DNA from: an uncultured Clostridia bacterium | GTDB lineage: Bacteria > Bacillota > Clostridia > TANB77 > CAG-508 | Length of the DNA stretch: 33,211 bases | Direction: 5' to 3' | Assembly: GCA_944392465.1 (NCBI GenBank) | Contig: CALXWR010000012.1 | Coordinates: forward strand, 1-33,211 | Part shown: in pieces, positions 1 through 7,563 of the stretch | Numbering within the stretch: position 1 is the first letter of the stretch | How the letters are laid out: the number at the start of each line of letters is the position of its first letter | Notes under the pieces: model-generated | What the model was told of the DNA's origin: nothing | The model's database searches: none | What the model saw: only the letters and a program-made list of their open reading frames with translations | Position numbers and translations under genes: made by a program

Positions 1-1506
1 GAATGCCATTACTATTTGCATTGTATATTGAATAAATGCCATCATATCTCCAACTTGTAATATTCCAGCATCTATTCTTTGTGCTCCTACCCATACAATT
101 AATACTGTTATAGAACTCATAATAAACATTAGAAGTGGCATCATCATTGACATTGCTCTGTTTACAAATATATTTGCTTTCATTAAATCCTTATTTGAGT
201 TATCAAAACGTTTTTCTTCTTTCTTTTCAGTATTGAAAGCTCTAATTACAGGAAATCCTGTTAAAATTTCTCTCGATACTTGATTTAGTTTATCTATTAA
301 TTCTTGTAATTTTCTAAATTTAGGCATTGCAACTATAAATAATGTTCCTACTATAAATAATATTGCAAGTATAGCTACTCCTATAATCCAAGCCATTGAA
401 TTATCACTTGTTGTTAAAACTTTTACAAATCCTCCAATACCAATAATTGGTGCATATACAACTACTCTAAATAAAATAGCGATTAATATTTGTATTTGTT
501 GTATATCATTTGTACTACGTGTAATTAATGATGCTGTTGAAAATTCTCTAAGCTCTGCAGTTGAAAATTTTAAAACTTTTTTGAATACCTTATCCCTTAA
601 AGTTCTTCCCAGTCTAGCAGCAACTCTTGAAGAACATAACATTATAGAAACTGCTGAGATCATACTTATAAGAGCTATACCAAGCATTTGTAAGCCTTCA
701 ACTAAAATATAATTGTTCTGCAACTTATCTGTATCTATTCCAATATTGCTATAAATTGTCTTTACCTCACCTATTGCCGCTTGCTGTTTTAATGAATCTG
801 ACATCTGGTTTAGTTTGTTAGTAAATTGATCTAATACTATTGTTTTTTGTTCTTCTGGCATATTCTCTAGTATTTCCATTATGCTTATATTTTGTATGTT
901 ATCTGGAGTTAGCACTTGAGCATGCTTATTTGCACCTTTAATAATTTCATCTTCCAGTTGAGAATTGTCAATCTTTTCACTTTCCGCTAATAAATTAACC
1001 GATTGCCCATTTGTTTGTTTTTCCAATGTTGCACTATCTTCCGACATCTTTTGCATAATTTGTTCTTTAATTTGCTTTGCAGTTTCTTCATTTGTTACTG
1101 CACCATACTCTACAAGTGGAGAAACTAGTAAACTTTCTAAATTGCTTTTTTGCTCATCATCAAGTGCTTTCAAAATAAATAAGTTGCTTGCTCCTAGATT
1201 GTAGTTTTCTCCTAAATATTTTTTAATTATCTTTTCTTGATAAGAATTAGGATTTTCCTTTACTAAATCATAATTTTCTAATATTTTATCATCATCTTCC
1301 GTGAAAAATAACAAATCTTCCATAACATCATTTGAAATAACTTCTGGAATTGCATCTTCTATTCCACCATATTGAATCCCAACATTAACAATTTTAGATG
1401 TATAATCTGGAAGGGCTAAGTCTGTTGCAGCTTGAACACATAATAAAATAACTATGATTAATACTGTTATCCATGAATTTTTTAGGTTTCTTAAAACTTT
1501 TAGCAT
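1..1506 (-). CDS. ABC exporter, permease half (type 1 fold), C-terminus off the window
   Basis: The frame runs 502 codons from an ATG at 1506 (ribosome site AGGAGG just upstream) to the window edge, so the 3' part is missing. The first 30 residues hold one membrane segment (WITVLIIVILLCVQ). A long hydrophilic, probably extracytoplasmic stretch follows to about residue 260. The remaining helices and the exporter motif STASLITRSTNDIQQ are typical of type 1 ABC exporter membrane domains. The ATP-binding domain expected after about residue 560 would lie left of position 1. Clostridial multidrug and peptide exporters of this class often work as heterodimers, so the partner gene is probably also to the left. 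The substrate cannot be told from the sequence. A consensus promoter at 1621-1649 drives the gene, with a leader of about 110 nt containing a palindrome. Confidence 0.9.
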   Translation of the reverse strand, partial: MLKVLRNLKNSWITVLIIVILLCVQAATDLALPDYTSKIVNVGIQYGGIEDAIPEVISNDVMEDLLFFTEDDDKILENYDLVKENPNSYQEKIIKKYLGENYNLGASNLFILKALDDEQKSNLESLLVSPLVEYGAVTNEETAKQIKEQIMQKMSEDSATLEKQTNGQSVNLLAESEKIDNSQLEDEIIKGANKHAQVLTPDNIQNISIMEILENMPEEQKTIVLDQFTNKLNQMSDSLKQQAAIGEVKTIYSNIGIDTDKLQNNYILVEGLQMLGIALISMISAVSIMLCSSRVAARLGRTLRDKVFKKVLKFSTAELREFSTASLITRSTNDIQQIQILIAILFRVVVYAPIIGIGGFVKVLTTSDNSMAWIIGVAILAILFIVGTLFIVAMPKFRKLQELIDKLNQVSREILTGFPVIRAFNTEKKEEKRFDNSNKDLMKANIFVNRAMSMMMPLLMFIMSSITVLIVWVGAQRIDAGILQVGDMMAFIQYTMQIVMAF

Positions 1507-1577
1507 AACTCCTCCTTATTTTAATTGTTTTGATTTTTATACAATACTATTTTTTTAATCTCTTATTATATAAAAAT

Positions 1578-1597
1578 TAAAATCTATTTAGATTTTA
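1578..1597 (-). promoter_or_regulatory. 20-bp palindrome in the ABC exporter leader
   Basis: TAAAATCTA, a 2-nt centre, then TAGATTTTA. On the minus strand it lies between the promoter at 1621-1649 and the exporter start, and is followed by ATTTTTATAT. It could be a leader hairpin with a weak U-tract (attenuator) or a repressor operator; the sequence does not decide. Confidence 0.4.
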
Positions 1598-1620
1598 GAA
1601 ATTTTCCTTTGCAAGTATAT

Positions 1621-1649
1621 ATTATACTTCGATTTTTATACAGTGTCAA
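1621..1649 (-). promoter_or_regulatory. Consensus sigma-A promoter for the ABC exporter
   Basis: On the minus strand: TTGACA (1644-1649), a 17-bp spacer, TATAAT (1621-1626). Both hexamers match consensus exactly, so the exporter transcript should start near 1614 with a leader of about 110 nt. Confidence 0.75.
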
Positions 1650-1698
1650 TTAGTTTGTGTCCTAACTTTTGTGAATTTTTTGTGAACTTTCTGGCTGT

Positions 1699-2739
1699 TT
1701 ATAAGTTCAACAAATCAATAACCTCTTTAATACTTTGGCTTGGCGTTGAAGCCCCAGCCATAATCCCTACCCTATTAGATTTTCTTATTTCTTCTAATTT
1801 ATCTTCTAATTCCTTATATGTTTCTATAAATAGTGTATTAGCACAATTCTTCTTTGAAATTTCATAAAGCTTTGTTGAATTTGAACTATTTTTCCCTCCA
1901 ATTATAATCATATAATCTACATTAGAGGATATTTCTTCAGTTTCCTCTTGTCTTAATTTTGTTGCATCACATATTGTATTTCTTACTTCAATTTCAATAG
2001 TTTTATCTGTTTTATTGATTTTCTCATTAATTATTTGAACGTATTTATTAAATTTTTCTAAATTAAATGTAGTTTGTACACATATAAATACTTTATTAGC
2101 AGATTCTCTTTTTAATTTATTTATTATTAAATCTACTGTTTCTGTAATTTCATCCTCTTTTTCTATTACAAAACCTTTGCCATTGGCAAAGCTAACTGTA
2201 CCAATAGTTTCTGGATGTTTTTTTCCTCCAATTATTATTATATAATACCCTTTATTGACATAATCTTCCACTATTTTATGAATCGCTAAAACATTTGGAC
2301 ATGTGTAATCTAATAATTCTATATTTTTTTTATTAGCTTCTTCATATATGCTCTTCTCAATTCCATGTGCCCTTATTATTAATCTAGTTTTTTCTTCTTT
2401 ATTTTCTTTATTTTTCCTTATATCATTTTCATTTAGCTTATTTTTTTCCAATTGCTCCACTTCCATATTATTTCCATTAAGTTCTTTTCCTCTTTCAATA
2501 CTATCTGTTTCATTCTCTTTTACATCTATCTTTTTAAACTTATCTTCTAGTTCATCAATACAATTGATGAACACTAATCCTTTTTTTTCTAAATTTTTTA
2601 TTACTTGTTTATTATGCACAAGTTCACCTAAACAATATACTTTATCACTTTTATTTTTTGATATCACCTCATCAGCTTTTGTAACAGCTTCATTAACACC
2701 ATAACAAAAACCAGCTCTTTTTCCTACCACTATTTCCAT
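1699..2739 (-). CDS. ispH: 4-hydroxy-3-methylbut-2-enyl diphosphate reductase (IspH/LytB)
   Basis: Last enzyme of the MEP isoprenoid pathway: a cytosolic iron-sulfur enzyme that reduces HMBPP to IPP and DMAPP. The three cluster cysteines are visible: C12 (GFCYGV), C147 (DYTCPNV) and C257 (NTICDAT). Substrate-binding residues are also present: H42, H125 (RAHG), H175 and E177 (HPETIG), the SSNST run near 285-289, and the closing AGASTPS motif. The protein has 346 residues against about 280-320 usual. The excess is a Lys/Glu/Asn-rich low-complexity insert at roughly residues 67-117, between the first two cluster half-domains. There is no S1-domain fusion of the kind found in some clostridial IspH proteins. 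A ribosome site (AAGGAAAGG) lies upstream of the ATG. It is divergent from the pseudouridine synthase gene. Confidence 0.93.
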   Translation of the reverse strand: MEIVVGKRAGFCYGVNEAVTKADEVISKNKSDKVYCLGELVHNKQVIKNLEKKGLVFINCIDELEDKFKKIDVKENETDSIERGKELNGNNMEVEQLEKNKLNENDIRKNKENKEEKTRLIIRAHGIEKSIYEEANKKNIELLDYTCPNVLAIHKIVEDYVNKGYYIIIIGGKKHPETIGTVSFANGKGFVIEKEDEITETVDLIINKLKRESANKVFICVQTTFNLEKFNKYVQIINEKINKTDKTIEIEVRNTICDATKLRQEETEEISSNVDYMIIIGGKNSSNSTKLYEISKKNCANTLFIETYKELEDKLEEIRKSNRVGIMAGASTPSQSIKEVIDLLNL

Positions 2740-3121
2740 AATTCCAAATATTCCTTTCCTTAACTTAACTCTTACTTATTCTCTTTATTTAAATTGTACT
2801 TTAACAAATAATGTATTTAAAATTTTAACATACCCGCAATATTATATCAACATCAACACCTTAAACTAAAATATTTTTTGGAATTTTTAACTAATACTAA
2901 TGCTTAAATTTAGTCACTTTACTTTTTAATTAGATTTTTATATAATTATGCATACAGTTAACTTCACAGGCAATAAGACAAAATAATTTAAGCAATATTT
3001 TTACCTTTAAACATAAACTGCAAAAAACTGCAAAAGTTTAAAACAACAACCTTGCAGAATAAATAATAAAAATAATAATGAAATTTAAATTCATTTATAA
3101 AGTCTAGAAAGGATTTGTCAT
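2740..3121. other. Intergenic region between divergent ispH and the pseudouridine synthase gene
   Basis: This 382-bp AT-rich stretch has no convincing gene. On the minus strand, TATAAT at 2841-2846 could be the ispH -10, but no good -35 is present. On the plus strand, TTTACT-17-TATAAT (2918-2946) may serve the pseudouridine synthase. A short direct repeat (CTGCAAAA twice, near 3017-3034) precedes that gene. Nothing else stands out. Confidence 0.6.
2918..2946 (+). promoter_or_regulatory. Possible promoter of the pseudouridine synthase gene
   Basis: TTTACT (2918-2923), 17-bp spacer, TATAAT (2941-2946). The -10 is perfect and the -35 matches 4 of 6. It would leave a leader of about 170 nt. In such AT-rich DNA a chance match is possible. 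Confidence 0.35.
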
Positions 3122-3973
3122 ATGCAAACTGTAATTGTAAATAATAAAAAATTTGACGGAAAACCATTAAGTGAATTTTTGTATTATAACTTTAATGGTC
3201 TTACTAAAAACACATTATACAAAGCATTACGAAAAAAAGATATCAGAATTAATGATGTAAAGGTTAATGAAAATAAAATAGTTTATCTTGGTGACAAAAT
3301 CACTCTATATATAGTAGATGAGTTATTGTACAAAAATACACAACTTGAAAAAATTTATGAAGACAAAAACATTCTAGTTATAAACAAACCAAAGGATATA
3401 GAAGTCACAGGAAATAACTCTTTAACCTCTATACTAGAAGAAGAATACCCATATATAGCACCATGCCATAGAATAGACAGAAACACAACCGGGCTAGTTT
3501 TATTCGCAAAAAATGAACAAGCATTAGATATTTTGTTAGATAAATTTAAAAATCAAGAAATAGAAAAACATTATTTAGCTAAAGTATATGGTATACCAAA
3601 AACAAATTCTGCAAAACTAAAAGCTTATCTATTTAAAGACAAGAAAAAATCATTAGTATATATATCAGACACGCCTAAGAAAGGATATGTCCCAATTGAA
3701 ACTTCTTTTACAGTTTTAGAAAAAAATAATAAAGAAAATTATAGTATATTAGATGTAGAACTTCATACAGGAAAAACACATCAAATAAGAGCACATTTAG
3801 CACATATAGGACTTCCAATAATAGGAGATGGCAAATATGGCATAAACGAAGTAAACCAAAAATTCGGATGTAAAACTCAAGAATTATGTAGTTACAGTAT
3901 TAAATTTAATTTTAAAACAAATAGCAGGCCGAACTTACTAAACTACCTAAACCACAAAACATGTCACTTATAG
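3122..3973 (+). CDS. RluA-family pseudouridine synthase (RluC/RluD-like)
   Basis: Converts specific uridines in RNA, usually 23S rRNA, to pseudouridine. An S4-like RNA-binding domain covers about residues 14-60, followed by the catalytic domain with the family motif HRIDRNTTGL, in which D119 is the expected catalytic aspartate. The later motifs GKTHQIRAHLAHIGLPIIGD and GDGKYG are also present. Length 283, slightly short for RluC/RluD (about 300-320). The start ATG has an AGAAAGGA ribosome site. It is the only plus-strand gene in the window. The last codons (Cys-His-Leu-stop) are written in sequence identical to the start of the 36-bp repeat array that follows, so the natural C-terminus may have been replaced. 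The exact target uridine cannot be assigned. Confidence 0.92.
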   Translation: MQTVIVNNKKFDGKPLSEFLYYNFNGLTKNTLYKALRKKDIRINDVKVNENKIVYLGDKITLYIVDELLYKNTQLEKIYEDKNILVINKPKDIEVTGNNSLTSILEEEYPYIAPCHRIDRNTTGLVLFAKNEQALDILLDKFKNQEIEKHYLAKVYGIPKTNSAKLKAYLFKDKKKSLVYISDTPKKGYVPIETSFTVLEKNNKENYSILDVELHTGKTHQIRAHLAHIGLPIIGDGKYGINEVNQKFGCKTQELCSYSIKFNFKTNSRPNLLNYLNHKTCHL

Positions 3974-4080
3974 GGACAGGCTCTTTTCCGCCAACTTTGT
4001 CATCTTTGGGGACAGGCTCTTTTCCGCCAACTTTGTCACTTTTGGGGACAGGCTTACTTTCTCCAAACTTACTTTTTCAC
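3963..4080 (+). repeat. Left array of the 36-bp repeat (about three units)
   Basis: Tandem copies of a unit whose core contains GGGGACAGGCTCTTTTCCGC followed by CAACTTTGTCA. GGGACAGG recurs at 3973, 4009 and 4045, an exact 36-bp period: 34 conserved bases plus a variable dinucleotide. The array begins inside the last codons of the pseudouridine synthase gene. The innermost copy (4041-4080) is clearly degenerate. It is inverted relative to the array at 4471-4630. The motif resembles GGGGACAGG/CCTGTCCCC repeats seen near REP-associated (Y1) transposases, but no such gene is in the window. Confidence 0.9.
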
Positions 4081-4098
4081 TATATTTCTTAAATCTGG

Positions 4099-4134
4099 TA
4101 TTTCATTACAATAAATATTTATTGTAATGAAATA
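4099..4134. terminator. 36-bp perfect palindrome followed by a T-run, terminator-like
   Basis: Each arm is 18 bases (TATTTCATTACAATAAAT and its complement) with no mismatch, followed by TTTTTT on the plus strand. It would form a long A-U hairpin and could end transcripts from the plus-strand pseudouridine synthase. The very low GC and nearly absent loop make it an unusual terminator, and a protein-binding or transposition site is possible. Confidence 0.5.
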
Positions 4135-4160
4135 TTTTTTTAATAATATATTATAAGCTC

Positions 4161-4196
4161 ATTCTTTTTTTGTTTCATTCATAATCAAAAAAGAAT
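4161..4196. repeat. Inverted repeat in the core of the repeat element
   Basis: ATTCTTTTTT (4161-4170) is the exact complement of AAAAAAGAAT (4187-4196), separated by 16 nt. It gives a weak A-T stem. No function is evident beyond its place inside the inverted-array element. Confidence 0.4.
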
Positions 4197-4470
4197 AATA
4201 TACAATTTTTAGAAAAAAGAAATTGACATGCTTTTATGAAAGTAATTTTTGATTAAAAGTTGTTTTTAAAATTTACTAGGAATTTCTCACGTCAAGAGAG
4301 TATTCTAGTATGATTTTAAATACAATTCTTCTAAAATTAGCTTGAACTAAATGTAAATTGAATTTTAATAAAAATTGTACATTATTCTCTTTATTTATAA
4401 TATGAAATTATTAGTAGTTTCTTGTATTGCAGAAGAACTTACAAAAGTAATCTGTTTCAATTGAGCTTGC

Positions 4471-4630
4471 GCCCAAAGTAACAGGTTTGACGAAAAAGAG
4501 TCTGTCCCCAAAGATGACAAAGTTGGCGGAAAAGAGCCTGTCCCCAAAGCTGACAAAGTTGGCGGAAAAGAGCCTGTCCCCAAAAGTGACAAAGTTGGCG
4601 GAAAAGAGCCTGTCCCCAAAAGTGACAAAG
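4471..4630 (-). repeat. Right array of the 36-bp repeat (four units plus one degenerate)
   Basis: CTGTCCCC recurs at 4502, 4538, 4574 and 4610, an exact 36-bp period. Each unit contains TGACAAAGTTGGCGGAAAAG and then AGCCTGTCCCCAAA. Linking dinucleotides vary (GA, GC, AG). The copy nearest the core (about 4471-4509) is degenerate. The array ends flush against the ftsH stop codon: the repeat's AACTTTGTCA, read on the minus strand, supplies the last bases of the TAA. Orientation is opposite to the left array, so a read-through transcript could fold the two together. Confidence 0.9.
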
Positions 4631-6451
4631 TTATTTTATTATTTCTTGGAATTCTTCTCCTGTTATTACTTCTTTTTCTAGTAATACACTTGCTACTCTA
4701 TCTAATTTATCTCTATTTTCACATATCAATTTTTGTGCTGTTTCATATGCTTTGTCTAATAATATTTTTACTTCTGCTCCTATTGCATCTCCGAATTTTT
4801 CTCCTAATAGTTGTAGTTCGTATGGGTCTTGTTCTGTGTTTATTGATATTGGTCCTAATGTTTCACTCATTCCGTATTTTGTTATCATGTCTTTTGCTAT
4901 ACTTGTTGCTACTTCTATATCGTTACTTGCTCCTGTTGAGATATCGTTTAATACGATTTTTTCTGCTGCTCTTCCTCCCATTAATGCTATTAGTTTTTCT
5001 TCCATTTCTGTTTTAGATATATAGCATTTGTCTTCATCAGATTTGTACATTGTATATCCGCCTGCAACACCTCTTGGTATAATAGATACTTCTTTTACAC
5101 CTTTTTGTGTTTCTAGTGTTGAGCTTACTATTGCATGTCCTGCTTCATGGTATGCTGTAAGTCTTTTGTCTTTTTCTGATATTACTCTGCTTTGTTTTTC
5201 TAAACCTACTGTTACTTTTTTAACAGCATCTTCTATGTCTTTATTTGTTATTGAAAGATGCCCGTTTATTGTTGCTATTATAGCTGATTCGTTTAGTATA
5301 TTTGCTAAATCTGCTCCCGTAAATCCTGCTGTATCTTCTGCTATGCTCTTTAGATTTACATCTTCTGCAAATTTTTTGCCTTTTGCATGTATTTTTAGTA
5401 TTGCTTCTCTTCCTCTCATGTCTGGAAGTCCGATTGTTATTCTTCTATCAAATCTGCCTGGTCTTAGTAATGCCTTGTCTAACATTTCTGGTCTGTTTGT
5501 TGCAGCTAATACTATTATTGTTTCATCTGTATCAAATCCATCCATTTCAACTAATAATTGATTTAAAGTTTGGTTGTTTTCAGATTCTGCTCCTCCTGAA
5601 CTATTTCTTCTTGAACCTATTGCGTCTATTTCATCTATAAATATGATGCAAGGTGATATTTTCTTTGCTTTTTCAAATAATTTTCTTACTCTTGATGCTC
5701 CTAAACCTGCAAACATTTCTATAAATTCTGATCCACTCATTGAAATAAATGGCACATTTGCTTCTCCAGCTATTGCTTTTGCAATTAGAGTTTTTCCTGT
5801 ACCAGGTTGCCCACAAAGAAGTACTCCTCTTGGAATTTTTGCTCCCATTTTATTAAATCTTTCTGGGTTTTTTAGGAAATCTACTATTTCTATCATTTCG
5901 TGTTTTTCTTCTTCTAGACCTGCAACATCGTCAAATGTTGTTTTGGATTGTGTTGTTTCACCATCATAAACTTTTCCCTTATCTCCTAAACCTTGCATTT
6001 TAAAGAACATAATTATTAATACTACTAAAAGTATTGTTGGCAAAAGCGAAAACACTGCTGATGATATACTTACAAATACATTTGTGGGTTTTTGTATAAG
6101 GTTTATGTCTGTTCCTTCTTCTTTCTTTTGCTGTATTAATTCTATAAATGCTTGTGTGCTAGGAATTAATACGTTTTTTTCTTCTTCTTCATCTTTTATT
6201 TTTATTTTTGCAGTTGTACTTCCAACTGTCATTTCTATTTTTTCAACATTTCCTTCATCAATTTGTGTTAATAGTTCTGTATATGCCATTTCGTTTTCAT
6301 CAAGTTCGTCTTCATCTGTTTTATTTTGGTTTGATGTAAAGAATATAATTCCTCCAATTGCTATTAATAGTATTAACAAGACTGTAAGTATTATATATTG
6401 TTTTTGGTTATTTTGTTTGTTTTTGTCTTTGTTTTTTTGTTTTTCTTCCAT
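4631..6451 (-). CDS. ftsH: ATP-dependent zinc metalloprotease FtsH
   Basis: Membrane-anchored AAA+ protease that degrades misfolded and short-lived membrane and cytosolic proteins. Membrane segments lie at about residues 19-38 and 125-150, with a small extracytoplasmic domain between. The AAA module has Walker A GQPGTGKT (204-211; the second residue is usually P), Walker B FIDEID (261-266) and the second-region-of-homology motif RPGRFDRR. The zinc site is HEAGH (435-439) with D511 as third ligand. The pore loop reads F237-A-G where F-V-G is usual. At 606 residues it ends right after the conserved protease domain, without the usual variable tail; its stop codon abuts the 36-bp repeat array, which may have cut the tail. 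Distal gene of the PBP-cysS-DUF1189-ftsH run, 23 bp after its upstream neighbour. Confidence 0.97.
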   Translation of the reverse strand: MEEKQKNKDKNKQNNQKQYIILTVLLILLIAIGGIIFFTSNQNKTDEDELDENEMAYTELLTQIDEGNVEKIEMTVGSTTAKIKIKDEEEEKNVLIPSTQAFIELIQQKKEEGTDINLIQKPTNVFVSISSAVFSLLPTILLVVLIIMFFKMQGLGDKGKVYDGETTQSKTTFDDVAGLEEEKHEMIEIVDFLKNPERFNKMGAKIPRGVLLCGQPGTGKTLIAKAIAGEANVPFISMSGSEFIEMFAGLGASRVRKLFEKAKKISPCIIFIDEIDAIGSRRNSSGGAESENNQTLNQLLVEMDGFDTDETIIVLAATNRPEMLDKALLRPGRFDRRITIGLPDMRGREAILKIHAKGKKFAEDVNLKSIAEDTAGFTGADLANILNESAIIATINGHLSITNKDIEDAVKKVTVGLEKQSRVISEKDKRLTAYHEAGHAIVSSTLETQKGVKEVSIIPRGVAGGYTMYKSDEDKCYISKTEMEEKLIALMGGRAAEKIVLNDISTGASNDIEVATSIAKDMITKYGMSETLGPISINTEQDPYELQLLGEKFGDAIGAEVKILLDKAYETAQKLICENRDKLDRVASVLLEKEVITGEEFQEIIK

Positions 6452-6474
6452 TAGTCTGCTCCCTTCTTCTCTCT

Positions 6475-7545
6475 TTAAGCATTATCCCCTTCTGGCTCTT
6501 TATTTATACCTTCGTTCTCACCTTTATCATTATTTTTTTTCTTTTCTTCCTTCTTTTCCTTTTTTTGATCGTCTTCTCTTTCGTTTCTACGTCTTTCTTC
6601 TTCCTTTTCCTTCTCTTCTTTTTGTTTTAATTCTAGTTTTATTCTTACTTGCTCTTCGATGATTCTATTTAATTCTAGTTGTTTTCTTATAACATCAGAT
6701 TTAATCATAAGTATTGCTGTTATTATATATATAGATGCAATTGCTGTATACATAACTTGGAAATATTTTATTGTAAATCCGGTAAAACTGTTAATTAGAA
6801 AATATAATATATTTAAAATTATTGGCAAAGTTAAAGAATATGCTGAAATATTATAAACTGCAGTAGGTTTTAACCTTAATCTTGATATTCTTGTAACTAT
6901 ATAAGTTAAAATTACTAATAATAATATATCTATTAGTACTGTTGAAAAATATAGTATGAACATATAAATAATCGCTTTTACAAAGAACATTGCTAATGCT
7001 ATATTTATATCTTGTCCAGAAAGTGCACTTAATATTGATTCTTTACTAATATTACTTAAATCAATATTAAATCTTTCGCAAATTGTTTTATAGTCTACCT
7101 CATTTGTATTATTTGTTAGTGCATCTTTTATAAGAACTTTATCCTTTAGCAATAGTATTCCATTATCAGCTTTTTTTATTTCGCTTATTGAGTCTTGTAT
7201 TTTATTTTCATCTTCTGTTTGTGTATTTATTATAACTCTTGCAGAAATAAAATTGTTTATATCTAATGTAATAACATCGTCTTCGCCTTTTGGTATTATA
7301 TTAAGATTATTATTTTCGTATTTTATTTCTGATATTTGCGTATCTATATATGTTCTAGAAGTATTTATTAAGCCAAATATTTGAAAAGTATATACTGCAG
7401 AAACTATAATACTAAATATTAGCATCAGTATTGCTATATATCCAATGGTTCTTCCTATTTTTTCTGTTGCTAATATTTGGTAACCATCAAAGTCAAAAAT
7501 ACTTGTCTTAAGCTTTTTAAAGAATGAAGATTTTTTATTCTCCAA
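6475..7545 (-). CDS. DUF1189-like integral membrane protein with charged C-terminal tail
   Basis: A 356-residue protein starting at TTG (7543-7545), with AAAGGAGAA as ribosome site. Layout: a short basic N-terminus (FFKKLKTSIFDFDGYQ), a first membrane segment at about 33-58, an extracytoplasmic domain of about 115 residues, three or four more membrane segments, and a roughly 65-residue tail made almost wholly of Lys, Glu, Arg and Asn. The N-terminal motif and topology fit the DUF1189 family of Firmicutes, whose function is not established. It sits 17 bp downstream of cysS and 23 bp upstream of ftsH, so it is probably co-transcribed with both; a role in membrane protein quality control with FtsH is only a guess. 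The family call is moderate because it rests on layout rather than a search. Confidence 0.75.
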   Translation of the reverse strand: MENKKSSFFKKLKTSIFDFDGYQILATEKIGRTIGYIAILMLIFSIIVSAVYTFQIFGLINTSRTYIDTQISEIKYENNNLNIIPKGEDDVITLDINNFISARVIINTQTEDENKIQDSISEIKKADNGILLLKDKVLIKDALTNNTNEVDYKTICERFNIDLSNISKESILSALSGQDINIALAMFFVKAIIYMFILYFSTVLIDILLLVILTYIVTRISRLRLKPTAVYNISAYSLTLPIILNILYFLINSFTGFTIKYFQVMYTAIASIYIITAILMIKSDVIRKQLELNRIIEEQVRIKLELKQKEEKEKEEERRRNEREDDQKKEKKEEKKKNNDKGENEGINKEPEGDNA

Positions 7546-7563
7546 CTTTGTTCTCCTTTCTAT

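Larger units (their letters stand above)
3974..4630. mobile_element. Gene-free element with inverted repeat arrays between convergent genes
   Basis: This 657-bp block lies exactly between the stop codon of the pseudouridine synthase (plus strand) and that of ftsH (minus strand). Outer parts are arrays of a 36-bp repeat in opposite orientation (3963-4080 and 4471-4630), near 48% G+C. The roughly 400-bp core (4081-4470) is very AT-rich and has no credible gene. The core contains a 36-bp palindrome (4099-4134) and a 10-bp-stem inverted repeat (4161-4196). Seen from either gene, the repeats read in the same sense orientation as that gene. The architecture suggests a non-autonomous, REP/MITE-like mobile unit or an expanded bidirectional 3'-end structure. 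Its mobility is inferred, not shown. Confidence 0.5.

Noticed and set aside
3963..4630. CRISPR array suggested by the 36-bp period
   Set aside because: Copies are contiguous with only two variable bases between them, so there are no spacers, and no cas genes are present.
4395..4681. Short open frames through the right repeat array on both strands
   Set aside because: Their products are only translations of the 36-bp repeat (12-residue periods) with no ribosome site; the 36-bp period keeps frames open automatically.
5028..5969. Plus-strand open frames across ftsH
   Set aside because: Serine/leucine-rich antisense shadows of a well-supported ftsH; no ribosome sites or domains.
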